Notes: generated by a model not told the origin, from the sequence alone. A stretch of DNA of 64,000 nucleotides from Epiperipatus broadwayi (GCA_028023455.1 JAQFVV010012423.1:1751273-1815272); one strand, 5' to 3'; shown: positions 11,767-23,200, counted from the first letter of the stretch. Numbers and translations: made by a program.

Positions 11767-12222
11767 GCTCTTAGGAAAAAATAAAAATAAAAATAATTAG
11801 ACTTGTTGGAAAAAAAAATTGAAGGACTCAGGAGGATTTGAACCAACCCTCATATATAAATATATCAATTTTCTACTATATGTTGCCTTTGACAGAATAG
11901 CTCAGTTGGTAGAGCATTTGCTTTAAATTAGATATATAAGAATCTAAAGGTGCGAGTTCAACTTCTAAGTGAATATTGTCATTGTGCATATAGGCCAGCA
12001 ACACCTGAAAAAGAGTGGAGAATAATACTACTCGAAACGTTGTGTAATTACTAACCTGTATTGTCTATTTGTGTGTTATTACTAACAAGTTGTTTTTATT
12101 TGAAAAGTTTAAATAAAGTTTAAAATTTTCTATACATTCAACATTCACTCATAAATGATGGAAATAATCCAACATATCACATCTTATAATATACCATCAT
12201 TACAAAACTTCAGACAAATACT
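11767..12222 (+). repeat. PLE pseudo-LTR, middle copy
   Basis: Begins GCTCTTAGGAAAAAATAAAA and ends near ACTTCAGACAAATA. It contains the tRNA-like domain (about 11893-11965). It also contains a hammerhead-like core at 12005-12037 (CTGAAAA, a stem GAGTGG / CTACTC, then GAAAC), followed by GTTGTGTA. It forms a direct repeat with 14562-14963 around the + PLE body. Confidence 0.82.
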
Positions 12223-14561
12223 AAGTACTCGGTATGGACCCGATGCTATGTTGAAATTTAGACATTATGAAAAATTATGACTAAAACTGGTTAAAGTAGA
12301 AAATCATTTAACTTTCTTATGTAAATGTAAAGCAGAAGGGATCATCCCTAAGGATTTGCAGTTAAAACCTCCTATTTCCTCCAAGAGAGCTGAGAAAATT
12401 ATTCAGAGAGCAAATGAGGTCTTATTGAGAGAAAGTATAAAGGTTCAGCGGTTTACCAAGTATCAAACATTGCAATCTATTAGAAATGTGGAATCGTTCT
12501 TACAAAACAAGTTTACAGATGAAGATTTCTCAAGAATTTTCCAGCAGTGAACAGATCATATTGTAAGTTACATGGAAGGATAAAAGAACATCAGAAGAAG
12601 AAGCTTGTAAATCTACATGGGCAAGTCAAAAGTAATAGTGCAACTAGTGTATCCTCATCATCAGTGAAAAATTTTAGTTCTAAACAACTTACCAATTGTG
12701 AATTATCAGTTCTTGAAAAAGGTTTGAATTTTGCCATTACACCATATACTGTTCCTCTATTGGATATAATGGCTGCCACTGATGAGGTGACCCAAAATTT
12801 GAATCTAGAGTAAGCAGCAGAGTTACGCTGGAGAGTACAAAGGACACTTGAAAGACATTAAACGCACAAGCAGAAGTCAAACATTTCATGTGATGAGAGG
12901 AAAGCTATTACATCTCTCAAACAGGATACATCTATAATCATTCTTTCTGCTGACAAAGGTAACACTACAGTTGTAATGGATAAAACTGATTATAATGACA
13001 AAATACAAGGACTTCTCACATCAGGCCAATATAAAAGAGTAGCAAGAAATCCAATTCCAAATACAGAAGTAAAACTACAAGCATTACTCCAGAAGCATCG
13101 CAGGTATTCCAGTGATTCAGAAAAAAGAAAATTAACTTCGTATTTCAGCAAGATTCCTCACCTGTATGGACTGCCTAAAATCCATAAAGACAACATTCCA
13201 TTAAGACCTATTGTTACTTCTAGAAATTCACCCTGTCAAAATTTGTCACAATTTCTTCTCAAAGTTCTTAGACCATTGGCATATAGGACATCATCTTTCA
13301 TCAGGGATTCTAAGCACTTTGTAGAATTAGTCAGGAACATGAAAATGGAAAGAACTGACATATTGGTAAGCTTTGATGTGGAAAGTCTGTTTACAAATGT
13401 ACCATGTGATGAAGCATTGTCTATTGTAAGGAAAAGGTTATATGACAATAATAGTCTACAAACTAGAACAGCTCTACCTATTGATAGTATAATGAAATTA
13501 TTAACATTCTGTGTAACTACAACATACTTTCAATATAACTCAGAATTATTTCAACAAAATCAAGGGATGGCCATGGGATCATCACTGTCACCCTTGCTCA
13601 ACAACATTTACATTGAAGAACTTGAAACCACAGCCATGAATACTACTCCACATCCACCTAAAGTGTGGCTTCGATATGTTGAAGATACATTTGTGGTATG
13701 GCCACTTGGCAAGGTAAAATTACAGTCTTTCTGGATGCACATTAACAACATATCTCCTACAATTAAATTCACGATGGAATCAGAACAAGAACAAAAATTG
13801 GGATTCTTGGATGTTCTTGTGACAAGACTCCCTCAGGGCAAAGTAAAAACAACAGTGTATAGGAAACCAACACACACTGGCAAATACTTGGCATATATAT
13901 CCAATCATACAAGAAGCACTAAACAAGGAATTGTACTATCACTATGGAACAGAGCAAAGGAGGTTTGTTCAGAAACCAGTGATTTAGAAATAGAAAAGAG
14001 TCACATAGAACAAATGCTTATGAAGAATGGTTATACATCATCAGTCATTAGAAAAACCTTCAAGAGACAGCACAAAGAGATACCAAAAGAGAAAACAGTT
14101 ATTGGTATGGTAGTGTATCCATACATACCAGGAATAGCAGACAAACTAAAGAGAATCTGCAGTCAATATAATATTAGAACTGCTTTCCAAGGTCATACCA
14201 CACTTCGAGTAATGCTTACTTCTACTAAGCCTAAACTGTAAATGCTGAAGAACAAAAACTGCATCTATGAAATACCATGTGGATGTGGAAGGAAATACAT
14301 TAGTGAGACCTGTCGCCCTGTTGAACAACGATTGAAGAAACACAAACTAATGGCTAAAAGAGAAAAAACAGATGTTTCTACCATAGCAGATCATGTATGT
14401 ACTAATGACCACATGCTTAAGTGGGAAAATACAAATATATTGGATAAAGAGGAAAAAATGCATAGAAGAAAATTCAAGGAAGCTGCTCATATGACAATGC
14501 TAAATAATCCTATAAGTCAACCCAGTGTGGCAATACAAATGTATGGAAGCCTCTAATTAAT
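12223..14561 (+). pseudogene. PLE reverse transcriptase and GIY-YIG nuclease, + copy
   Basis: The most complete PLE body. The N-terminal region (from about 12228; open 12356-12550) has stops at TGA 12548-12550 and TAA near 12812, plus frame changes. The main open frame 12976-14241 (421 residues) covers P-N-T-E-V-K-L, L-Y-G-L-P-K-I-H-K, motif A F-D-V-E-S-L-F-T-N-V-P, motif B Q-G-M-A-M-G-S-S-L-S-P and R-K-P-T-H-T-G. The catalytic box reads Y-V-E-D (GAA at 13681-13683) instead of Y-V-D-D, so this RT is likely inactive. A TAA at 14239 separates a second frame, 14242-14556, holding the GIY-YIG-type domain with Y-I-S in place of Y-I-G and the downstream A-D-H...H-x-x-x-W. In an active element RT and nuclease form one protein. 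Confidence 0.9.
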
Positions 14562-14963
14562 CTTGCTCTTAGGAAAAAATAAAAATAAAAATAATTAGAC
14601 TTGTTGAAAAAAAAAAATTGAAGGACTCGGGAGGATTTGAACCAACCCTCATATATAAATATATCAATTTTCTACTATATGTTGCCTTTGACAGAATAGC
14701 TCAGTTGGTAGAGCATTTGCCTTAAATTAGATATACAAGTATCTAAAGGTGCGAGTTCAATTTCTAAGCAAATATTGTCACTGTGCGTATAAGCCAACCT
14801 GTATTGTCTATTTGGGTGTTATTACTAACAAGTTGTTTGTATTTGAAAAGTTTAAATAAAGTTTAAAATTTTCTATACATTCAACATTCGCTCATAAATG
14901 ATGGAAATAATCCAACATATCACATCTTATAATATACCATCATTACAAAACTTCAGACAAATA
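14562..14963 (+). repeat. PLE pseudo-LTR, right copy lacking the hammerhead-like segment
   Basis: Same start and end as the middle copy but about 55 bp shorter. It reads ATAAGCC directly joined to AACCTGTATTG near 14791. The missing bases are exactly the CTGAAAA...GAAAC hairpin block and its flanks. The tRNA-like domain (about 14689-14765) is kept. Confidence 0.82.
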
Positions 14964-14978
14964 TTAATATATATATAA

Positions 14979-16134
14979 TCTTATTCAGATCTAGCCTGAA
15001 GACATGTGAACAGTACAGTAGCAAAGACTCTTTTTGGATACATGATCTATGTCTTTGTGAAAATCAAAAAACAAAACAAAACATTTTATCTACTTTTTAA
15101 ATTTACCAACATTTTTTTTTTTTTACCCAAACTCTGTAATTTATAGCCTTTCAATGATTGTCACATGCAAAGTAATAGCAATGTAGATGTACTGATTGTG
15201 TGGAGATTCAGAGTTTTCAACTATGTAGAATGAATATATGATTATCTAAATGTTTTCAATATTCTGATCATACTAGTATCAAATGTGATATCGAATAAGT
15301 GAAATTTAAATATTCATAAGTTAAAAAGAGAAAAAGTAATTCTTTATTGTTTGTATTATTGTATTTATTATATTTTGATCAATATTGTAATTATAAGTTA
15401 TATTCAATACTTTTTTTCTAAATCCAGTCCAAAACTATACACTCTTTTTTTCTTTCCAAAAACTTTCATCACCATATATATATTTACTTGTTTAAAACAT
15501 TCAACATTTTTCGACCACTTTATGTCATTTTCAAGGATCTACAAAATATATATTTACATCTTTATAATTATCAATACAATTAAAAATAAAATATAAAAAT
15601 GCATCTATTCTTATCATAAAAAATAATAATATTTTCCTTTCATTTATCAATACATTTTTTTTACATAAACTATATAATATATACACTACACTTGCTTGCT
15701 TCTTTACTCCCAAACTTTTTTTTTACCTATACAATTCTTTTTTAACAAACCCCAAATATTCCCCCCCCCCTTTTATACCTCCTAAATAATTACTTTAAAA
15801 CAATATTTTTACCTTCAAATTTATTCTTTGTTCAAACTATATCATTTACATAATTTATTCTATTCAGAACAGGATTGTTTGTTGTTGTATATAAACTTTC
15901 TACTATTCTCTCTATATAATTGTTGTTGTATATAAACTTTCTACTATTCTCTCTATATAATCTTACTTTTTCCAACACATTCTTATCTTAAAATGTATAT
16001 GTTCAAATTCCTTACTGTATATGTTAACATTTGAATTTTTATCACAATTTATAGTAATCACTTTGAAGAGTACAAAGTGAATTCTCCTTATTACTTTTAA
16101 GATTTGAAATGCATTCTTCATATACCTGGAGCTT
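14979..16134 (+). other. spon1 intron 2, AT-rich stretch
   Basis: No coding signal. It includes an exact two-copy 41 bp tandem repeat at 15879-15960 (TTGTTGTTGTATATAAAC...) and a pyrimidine-rich + strand between about 15440 and 15960. Confidence 0.6.
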
Positions 16135-16246
16135 AATTGTAAATATAGGGAATTTGAACATAGACTTTCAAGCACCCTTCCACTATCCACACTATCTTGT
16201 ACCACTGATACACATGACCACAGACATGTAGAAAAGATAAATAATC

Positions 16247-16290
16247 ACCAATTTATGTATTTCATGCTGAATCCACACTCATCAGTTGCT
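16247..16290 (-). ncRNA. Hammerhead ribozyme-like motif, left arm
   Basis: On the - strand the conserved core is present: CTGATGA (16285-16279) and GAAA (16265-16262), then a two-pair helix III and TTGGT. Helix I pairs four of five bases (GCAA against TTGGT has one mismatch) and helix II is poor. Probably a decayed copy of the motif at 16595-16638. Confidence 0.45.
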
Positions 16291-16594
16291 GCAGATTATC
16301 ATCTCTCACCCATATATATAATCAGGGCTCAGTTTATATTAAGCTAGCAAATATTCATATTTTAATGGACAGGCTTCAATATACTTCAACCTCTAACTCT
16401 TCAGCCGTCCATATCACTGAAAATCTGATGATGGAAAGCCCCAATTCCACGCTGATGATTTTCAATGGTATGGATGGCTGAAGAGTTGCAGTAGATTGAA
16501 GCTTGTCCATTAAAGTATGAAGATTTCTTATTGTAATATAAACTGAATACTGATTATATATATATATATATATATATGGAAGATGATAATCTGG

Positions 16595-16638
16595 ATCAAC
16601 TGATGAGCACTGTTTCAGTATGAAATACATATATTGGT
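16595..16638 (+). ncRNA. Type I hammerhead ribozyme motif, right arm
   Basis: Core CTGATGA at 16600-16606 and GAAA at 16622-16625. Helix I is ATCAA 16595-16599 with TTGGT 16634-16638 (one G-T wobble). Helix II is ACTG 16609-16612 with CAGT 16616-16619, loop TTT, preceded by a C-A mismatch and a G-T wobble. Helix III is A-T / A-T (16625-16626 with 16631-16632) around loop ACAT. The base before TTGGT is A at 16633, a permitted residue at the cleavage site (NUH rule). A short helix III with open helix I is the form described in PLEs and retrozymes. Confidence 0.65.
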
Positions 16639-16739
16639 GATTAGCTATGTTTTCTACATGTGTATCAGCAATATGAGATAGTGTGGATAGTGGAAGGGTG
16701 CTTGATAGTCTGTATTCAAATCCCCTATATTTATTATTA

Positions 16740-17638
16740 CTTTTAATTACTTTTATTGCAATAAACTTGTCTTGTTAATTTTATAATTTGTTGTTTTGAT
16801 TTGTTTAATAAAAGTTATAGATGCGACACTACAGGTTTTAAAGAAATACCACTGGTATACACAGCAATATCATTAATAGTTCATTTCAATAATAATTTAT
16901 TAATAATATATAGTGATTACATCTTGATGAAAATAAAAATTGTACAATAACACGATTATATTAATGTCCTGTTTGGTGTCTGGCTGGAATATATTATGTG
17001 AACTCGTTTGTTATACCACTTATGTGTTTGGGTATAGTAAAGAAAGTTTGTATAGTGTGTGAGATACTCAGAACTTGATTGATGTGATTAGAGTGTTTTA
17101 TATAAGTTTAAAGTTGCTTAGTGTAAAAGGCTGAGTCCATTGGAGTTGAGAAACAGGAAGAAGGTGGTGAAATTAATGTACAGGTGTCATCAAAGGCTTT
17201 ACTGGAGGCAAGGAGTGGATCACGTTTTTTGACTTTTTTGAGCATTTGATAAAACAATGGTATATCATTAATAGTGGTAGTTTTTTTATATGATTGGTAA
17301 ATAATTAATTTAATTTGGCTACTTCAAGGACTAAGGCCATTCCGATAAGCTGCTGTATATATTTAGGAAAAAGTTTCTATGTGAAAAACTAATAATGTAT
17401 GGAAAGTTTCTTGGTGCTTGACAAAATTTCTATCAACTGCATATTAGTTTGAATATGATTTATCTATTGAAGAAAAAAGAGAAAAATTAATTCTGTTGCA
17501 TACTATTTTATAATCAAAGTTTTTTCTAAAGAATTTTCATCCCACAACTAAATAAACAGATTTATTATAGGAATTTCCTATTTTTAAACAAACTAAAACT
17601 TTAAAACAAAGAAATAAAATATATAACTTAAATCTAAG
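16740..17638 (+). other. spon1 intron 2, unassigned stretch
   Basis: No coding signal or clear repeat. A slightly GC-richer piece at 17130-17230 is not recognised. Confidence 0.5.
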
Positions 17639-17640
17639 TA

Positions 17641-19002
17641 CACCTGGGTCTCATTTTATGTGATAGATAGGTTCCTCAAAAAATGCGCACAAAAGAAATC
17701 GCACAAAAATAGACTTAACTTACCTTGAAAAATGGGGGATAGGTGCTGTAATTGTCCAAAAATCGCATAAAAGCAAAGCAACAATGTAAAATTACTTTAA
17801 AATTCGCACACAAAAAAAAAAAATTAGGAAGAAAAATATGACTAATAAAAAATTTCAAATTTGAAAAATATTGATACAAGACAAACTTTTTTTACTTATT
17901 TATTAACTACAGCATTTAATTTTATTCAAAACAATATATTTTTATGCGTAATTTACAGTATTTTTCGTTTTTTCATACATGTACAGTATTTTAATTATTA
18001 TCGCTATTTGACTATAAGTAAGTTTGTTTGTAAACTACTAAGACATCAGATTCATCACAAGAGAAAATACAACTAGTGCCAACTTCATTTTTTTAATTGC
18101 TCTTATCGTGGACTCGCCTAAACTAAATGTTTTCCAATTGCTGTTGATCCTTCCGATTGCGCTAAGTGATCTAAAATTGAAATTTTTGTTTCCAAAGAAA
18201 TTCATTTTGTTGGGTGTTTTTTCCTTCTCCGTTAGAATAAATTAAAAGTTTAAAATAAAAATAAGAGCTTACTTACGATAATAAAAAGACACCGACTCAC
18301 CACTGTTGGGTAAAATTTAATTAAAACTAACAATTAAAAATTAAATTCTTATTTTTGCCTTTAATTTTCAATTCCATTTAAAAATTCAATTTCATTGTTT
18401 TGTGCCACATTATTTTCAGATCACATTACGTAATTTTTAAATTGTTAATTATAATTAAAAATCAGATTTTAATTGTCAAATTTTATTGTGCCCACCACTA
18501 TAACTAATCTTTTAAAAATAAACTTGCGGATACTAAATGATTAATTGACTATGTACTCTTTTTTTAAAAAGCAAAAATAAAATGTGATTAATGCAAAAAA
18601 ACAATAACATGCATAATATAGGCATCTATAACGTTTGAACAGATTTACATTATAATCTTGTAAAATTTAATGTGTGTATATAAAATAGGGAAATCCTGAT
18701 TTTAAGTGAATTATGAACTTCTTTATTGCATAAAATCTATTACAGTACTATTATAAAGCACTGAAAATATTGAAATTATTAGATGGAAGTCGAACTCCGA
18801 TAATGCGCTATTACTTTAAATATGACGTGAGTGTGCAAAATTTACAATATTTAAAGTAATAGCACATTATCGGAGCTCAACTTCTGATCTAATAATTTTT
18901 ATTACATAAAAGAAAACCACATACAAAGATTTTAAGAAGAAATATGAACTGCATAACTTCAAAATCGCATTAAATAAATCCGCATAAAATGAGACCCGGG
19001 TG
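17641..19002. mobile_element. Non-autonomous DNA transposon with 20 bp TIRs and TA target duplication
   Basis: The left end is CACCTGGGTCTCATTTTATG and the right end is the reverse complement of CACCCGGGTCTCATTTTATG, one mismatch in 20. Both are flanked by TA (17639-17640 and 19003-19004). Near both ends are further strings of the type AATCGCA / CGCATAAAA. TA duplication and these GCGCATTTT-like subterminal motifs fit the Tc1/mariner-pogo (Tigger-like) superfamily; this is inference. The 1362 bp has no transposase, only frames up to 71 codons, so it would depend on another element. It contains a nested hairpin at 18775-18896. Confidence 0.8.
18775..18896. repeat. Hairpin with about 48 bp arms inside the DNA transposon
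   Basis: The left arm TTATTAGATGGAAGTCGAAC... (about 18775-18823) pairs with the right arm ending ...TTCTGATCTAATAA (about 18848-18896), around a loop of roughly 24 bases with GACGTGAGTGTGC. Mismatches are few. It may be a smaller foldback element nested in the larger one. Confidence 0.85.
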
Positions 19003-19153
19003 TATACAACTTTTATGGAATGTTAATTACAATTTGCTGAATGTGTCATCAGACTCTAGAAAGTAGTATCGTAGGATCAATTCCAGTTCTGATATTTATG
19101 TCTTGAACTTCTTATAAACTCCCGAGCAATAAAGCTATTTGATTATTTATTAC

Positions 19154-19271
19154 ATCCCCCCCCCCCATATATCATAGCATCGGCCAGGAGGTGAACCCAC
19201 AACAACCATCTGCAACCAACTGCTTGGTTGTAAGGCAGGTGCGCTGACCTCTTGGCTAACAACTCTTGACT
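19154..19271 (-). mobile_element. tRNA-derived SINE (family S), copy 2
   Basis: Reverse-strand copy: the B box region GGTTCACCTCC and A box region TTAGCCAAGAGGTCAGCGCA read on -. On the sense strand of the SINE its 3' tail is a run of 11 G (C on + at 19156-19166), not poly(A). Confidence 0.8.
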
Positions 19272-19740
19272 GTTACCTTCTTTTTATGATAGATAAATAT
19301 ATCAATGTTATTAATAACTATTTATTAGACTAGAGATTGTTTTATTATTATTGGCACAGCTAGATTTTAAAAAATATCTATTATGACAAACTAATTATAC
19401 ATGGTATTATTTTCAAATATATATTTTAAAATACCTATTATTGAGTATTAAATGAATAAAGACATCAGAAAGCAACAAATCATGCCAATGTGAATTTCTA
19501 CTGAATCAACTTTATCAATTGGCCATATAATTACACGTGACTAAATATTTTCAGCATCATCCATTTTTTATTTATTTTATTTTGTATAACTTTATCTATA
19601 ATAGCATAGTTAGAATTATTGTTACTGCATCTCTCAGTTATGTCTTTTTTTATACTTCATATAGATTTGCTGTTATATTTTACATTGTCAATTTTACAGA
19701 GTTTGTAGTCAGCAATAATTAATTATTCTTTATTTAATAG

Positions 19741-19972
19741 TCTGCAAATGCTCCTTCTAATCCACAAGATAAGATTCAGCCTATCACAAGCACTAGCCCC
19801 AAAAATCCCCAGTCACCATTTTATAATGTAATTGGGGAACCAATTCCACCAGTTGCTCGATTAACGATTACCAGAGAACGCATTTATGAAAAATCTTGTG
19901 ACGAAGCGGAGTCATCATTAAGTTCAACAACTGAAACAAGTACAATCGAAGAACCAGAATCAAAAGACAGAC
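19741..19972 (+). CDS. spon1: F-spondin exon, end of Spondin_N and linker
   Basis: Seventy-seven codons plus one base. It begins S-A-N-A-P-S-N-P-Q-D-K-I, the usual continuation of the G-I-T-Y-M block of Spondin_N. It ends the domain around S-P-F-Y-N-V-I-G and P-V-A-R-L-T-I-T-R-E. The last third is a Ser/Thr/Glu-rich linker (S-S-L-S-S-T-T-E-T-S-T) leading to the first TSP1 repeat. The acceptor is TTTAATAG, ending at 19740. The donor is GTAAGT at 19973, leaving phase 1, which matches the two-base completion at 25292. The linker is less conserved than the domain, so its assignment rests on open frame and phase. Confidence 0.88.
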
Positions 19973-20155
19973 GTAAGTACAAAGTATAGTATTTTATTTT
20001 CTATTTAATTATTCATAAGCAAAACATTGTAAATCTTATTTTTATATACTATTCTCTTTGAAAATCTGAATATTTTTTTCTTTATTTATAAATGTCCATT
20101 ATTGCTAATCGCAATTTAATAATAAACAAACATTTACATATATAAAGAAATATCC

Positions 20156-20270
20156 AGTCAAGCGTTCTTAGCCGAGAGGTCATCGCAGCCGCCTTGCAAG
20201 CAAGTAGTTGGTTGCAGACGGTTGTGGGTTCACGTCCCGGCCGATGCTATGACATATGAAAAAAAAAAAA
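20156..20270 (+). mobile_element. tRNA-derived SINE (family S), copy 3, with target duplication
   Basis: Full copy in intron 3: AGTCAAGCGTTCTTAGCCGAG at the 5' end, the B box in GGTTCACGTCCCGG, and the 3' end GATGCTATGACATATG followed by poly(A). It is flanked by the exact direct repeat AAAGAAATATCC at 20144-20155 and 20271-20282, evidence of LINE-type retroposition. Confidence 0.92.
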
Positions 20271-20282
20271 AAAGAAATATCC

Positions 20283-23200
20283 TACTTGTTTTAAAAATTT
20301 ACTTTTTTAAGCTTTACTATCACAAAACTAGACAAAATGAGTCTATGGTGAAAAACTTACATACAAGTGTGTTGTGGACACTCACACACACATATTAAAT
20401 TGTGATGAGCAAAGTTTAAGTTTTATTCCAAAAAATAAGATTTTCCTTAGATAACTAATAGGAAATTTATAATACTGAAATTGATTCATAATTTACTTCA
20501 TAAAGGGAGGTTTTTACTAGAAAATGCTGATCTAAATTATTGACAGAATATTAAAATAGAATTGTTAATTTTTATGTATTTAAGGCTAAAGTTACACATT
20601 TATTATGTATAATAAGTAATGGCTATGAGAAATTAAAACTTTTGAAATGTTCCTGTTCTCCTTTTAAATTTTCACAGTTGACTAAAGTAGGAGTTTAATA
20701 TTTCTGATAACAAATATGTCTGTAATTGTTGTGTTTAGTCTGGATTATATATAAACACAAACTCGTGTAAATACGTTTCTAATATTATATTTATTAATTA
20801 AACATGAATCCATAAATACACTCGTATTTACAATATATTTCCAATGGCTATACTCTGCCTGCTACTGTTGGTGAGATATACTCCTAGTTCGGGGGTGAAC
20901 GATGAAAGAAGGGACATGCCCTCATAGATTTCCCGATCACTTCCAGCTCTATCTTGGCAGCCTGCCTCCTGAGTGGCTGTACTATGACAGCTTATTTCAT
21001 GCCAATATTTTGTTCTAGTAACTTTTTAGTCCTGAAGGTGGATTTACCTCACTGCATCAACCATTTAGCTTTGATAGTTTTGTCCGGAGAACATGAATAA
21101 TGTCTTTCAGGTTCAACAGTAGTTCTCTGACCATACTTTTAAAAAGACCGACTATTTATTAACAGATCTTTATGCTTAATGGATACATTCGGATTCAGTT
21201 GAGCATCATTGCCTATGGTTTGTCTTGCCATTGGCTATGTGTTATCCCTTTATGTATACATTGGTTAAAGGCAATGACTACTCAATTCAATCTAGATAAG
21301 ATGAAATCTGGACTGGTCCATTATTTGAAGGCAAAGTGAGATATGATAGTAATTATTTATCATTTATTCCATAAATGTTTAGTATAAAATAAATACCTGT
21401 ATTAAGGTTATCTCATGTTGTAATATTCTTATCTTGATAAAGTATTAAAAAGTAGAATTAATTTTTACCTACTCAAATTAAAGCTTCTTCATGTAATTAT
21501 ATCTATAAACAGAACCTTAAATAATCGTGTAAGAATAATATTTTCAACTGACGGAAATTGTAATTAATATTTACTTTTTAGTGCATGTGTTAAACTTCAG
21601 TATTAAAAGAGAATATGCTTACATAGTAATAAATGAAAGAAAATGCAAAAAACAAAAAAAGCTTTATGTATCAATGGACTTTTCCCAAATAATATTTAGT
21701 TGTATGTTTCAATATAGCTCTAGATTTAAAGGCAAGCATTTTCTAAAAATAAAATTGATGAAGTTAAACAGTTAAATGGAAAGGTAAAAAAACTCCCATG
21801 CCATTACATATGATTAAACAATGCCAAAATGTTCTGTTTAAAGCTTAGTAAAAATAAATTTGAGGACATTTCTCTCCAAAACACTCTATTGATTTAGCTC
21901 ATCAGTCATGGAAGTTCTAATTCTTCATTTGTTCTGGCATTAGACATTGGTGCTAATTGCATTATCATTGAATATCTCAAATATCACAGACATTACTGCA
22001 ACAATTGTTTCTATAGTATCACATGACAATTTGTTCTTGAGTTAAAAATGTGACTATTATACTTATACAATCAGTTGATGATGTATAATTTTCAGTCATT
22101 TTGTCTTCCCAAAGATTAAATTATTTGAACTTTATAATGCTTTTTCTCTCAGAAAATGGATAATAAAAATTCCTTTGACCATTTAAACCTTTATTGAATC
22201 ATTCTCCTCATGGATGTTATACCAATCACATGAATAATAAAGATGATGATAATTTTATCAAGCTTCTCTCTTAACTCAACTGTAGTCTTTTTCAGAAAAA
22301 TGAGTGTTAATTATTACTGTAAGTTTGCTTTTTCACCATCCCATTGATGCAGTCTGATAGTGTTACACTTCTTTAATCAATAGTGATAGCAATTTAAATG
22401 TTCAGTTAATATAGTACTTTGCTTCTATTCAAATAAAATGTTCAGATAGTTAATGACAAAAGCAATATTGGCCTCATCTTTACTACAACATAATATCCTG
22501 TCAAAAACCAAGTTTAAAGATGACATTGTTTCATACATTTCTTATGTTTTAATAACAAATTTTATTCTGCTTAATAATCATAAGGAAGATCATATGACAT
22601 AATATCCATTCAATGCAGAGATTAGCTATTACTAATACTTCACGGCTATCACTTAAAAAAGACATTTAGATTACTTTTTCCAAACAACCATTCGTAATCT
22701 TGTTACTTTTTGTATAGTATTATGTACTCATTACACAGTTTATTTTTCAACAGTCAGGCATTTAAATCATATATCGGGTTCAAATTAAAATTAATATGCT
22801 CTTTGTTAAAATTAAATTTTAATTGTGGCTTTAACTGTTCCTTTGATATTCTCTGACTTGTTAGACTTTCTTAATTTCTTTGCTTTGTATTCTATTAATA
22901 TTACTATCTTTAGAAACTTTATTTCTCTGAACTCAGTCTATAATGAGATGACATTACATCAGATATCCAGTCAACATTGGACATACATGACTATCTTGTC
23001 ACTATTTTTTTCTTAAATGTAAAATTATATTAAAATCTTGTTCAGTAAGTTAATCTGATAAATGGTGAATTTATCTTGTATGAAGTACAACTGCAGCATT
23101 ATATAAGTTCCCATTTTTCAAGATTTTGCACCCAGAAAAACAATAAAATCAATGATTGGTCCAATTCACTCCAACCATATATGCTTAAATTTTTCATTGA

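Larger units (their letters stand above)
9252..14963. mobile_element. Penelope-like element composite with inverted and direct pseudo-LTRs
   Basis: A 5.7 kb insertion in intron 2. The order is pseudo-LTR (-) 9252-9672, PLE body (-) 9676-11766, pseudo-LTR (+) 11767-12222, PLE body (+) 12223-14561, pseudo-LTR (+) 14562-14963. The - body is 5' truncated and abuts the middle pseudo-LTR directly. Mixed inverted and direct terminal repeats are a hallmark of PLEs. The flanks share TTAATATATATATAA at 9237-9251 and 14964-14978, a probable 15 bp target duplication, though of low complexity. Both bodies encode reverse transcriptase plus a GIY-YIG nuclease and both are broken. Confidence 0.85.
16139..16738. 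mobile_element. Palindromic non-coding element with two hammerhead motifs
   Basis: Two arms of about 300 bp meet near 16440. Each arm, read outward, has the order A-T-G-A-T-T-T-T-C block, GGCTGAAGAGTTG, TTGTCCATTAAAGTATGAAGAT, the hammerhead core, then GTGTATCAG and a GATAGTGTGGATAGTGGAAG block. It is the same family as 35581-36716. There is no protein-coding content. The inverted-dimer layout resembles PLE pseudo-LTR pairs. Confidence 0.75.

Noticed and set aside
21925-21990. Retropepsin-like reading F-V-L-A-L-D-I-G-A-N-C-I-I-I-E.
   Set aside because: Only about 20 residues, no convincing flanking pol sequence, and Ile in place of Thr in the D-T-G box.
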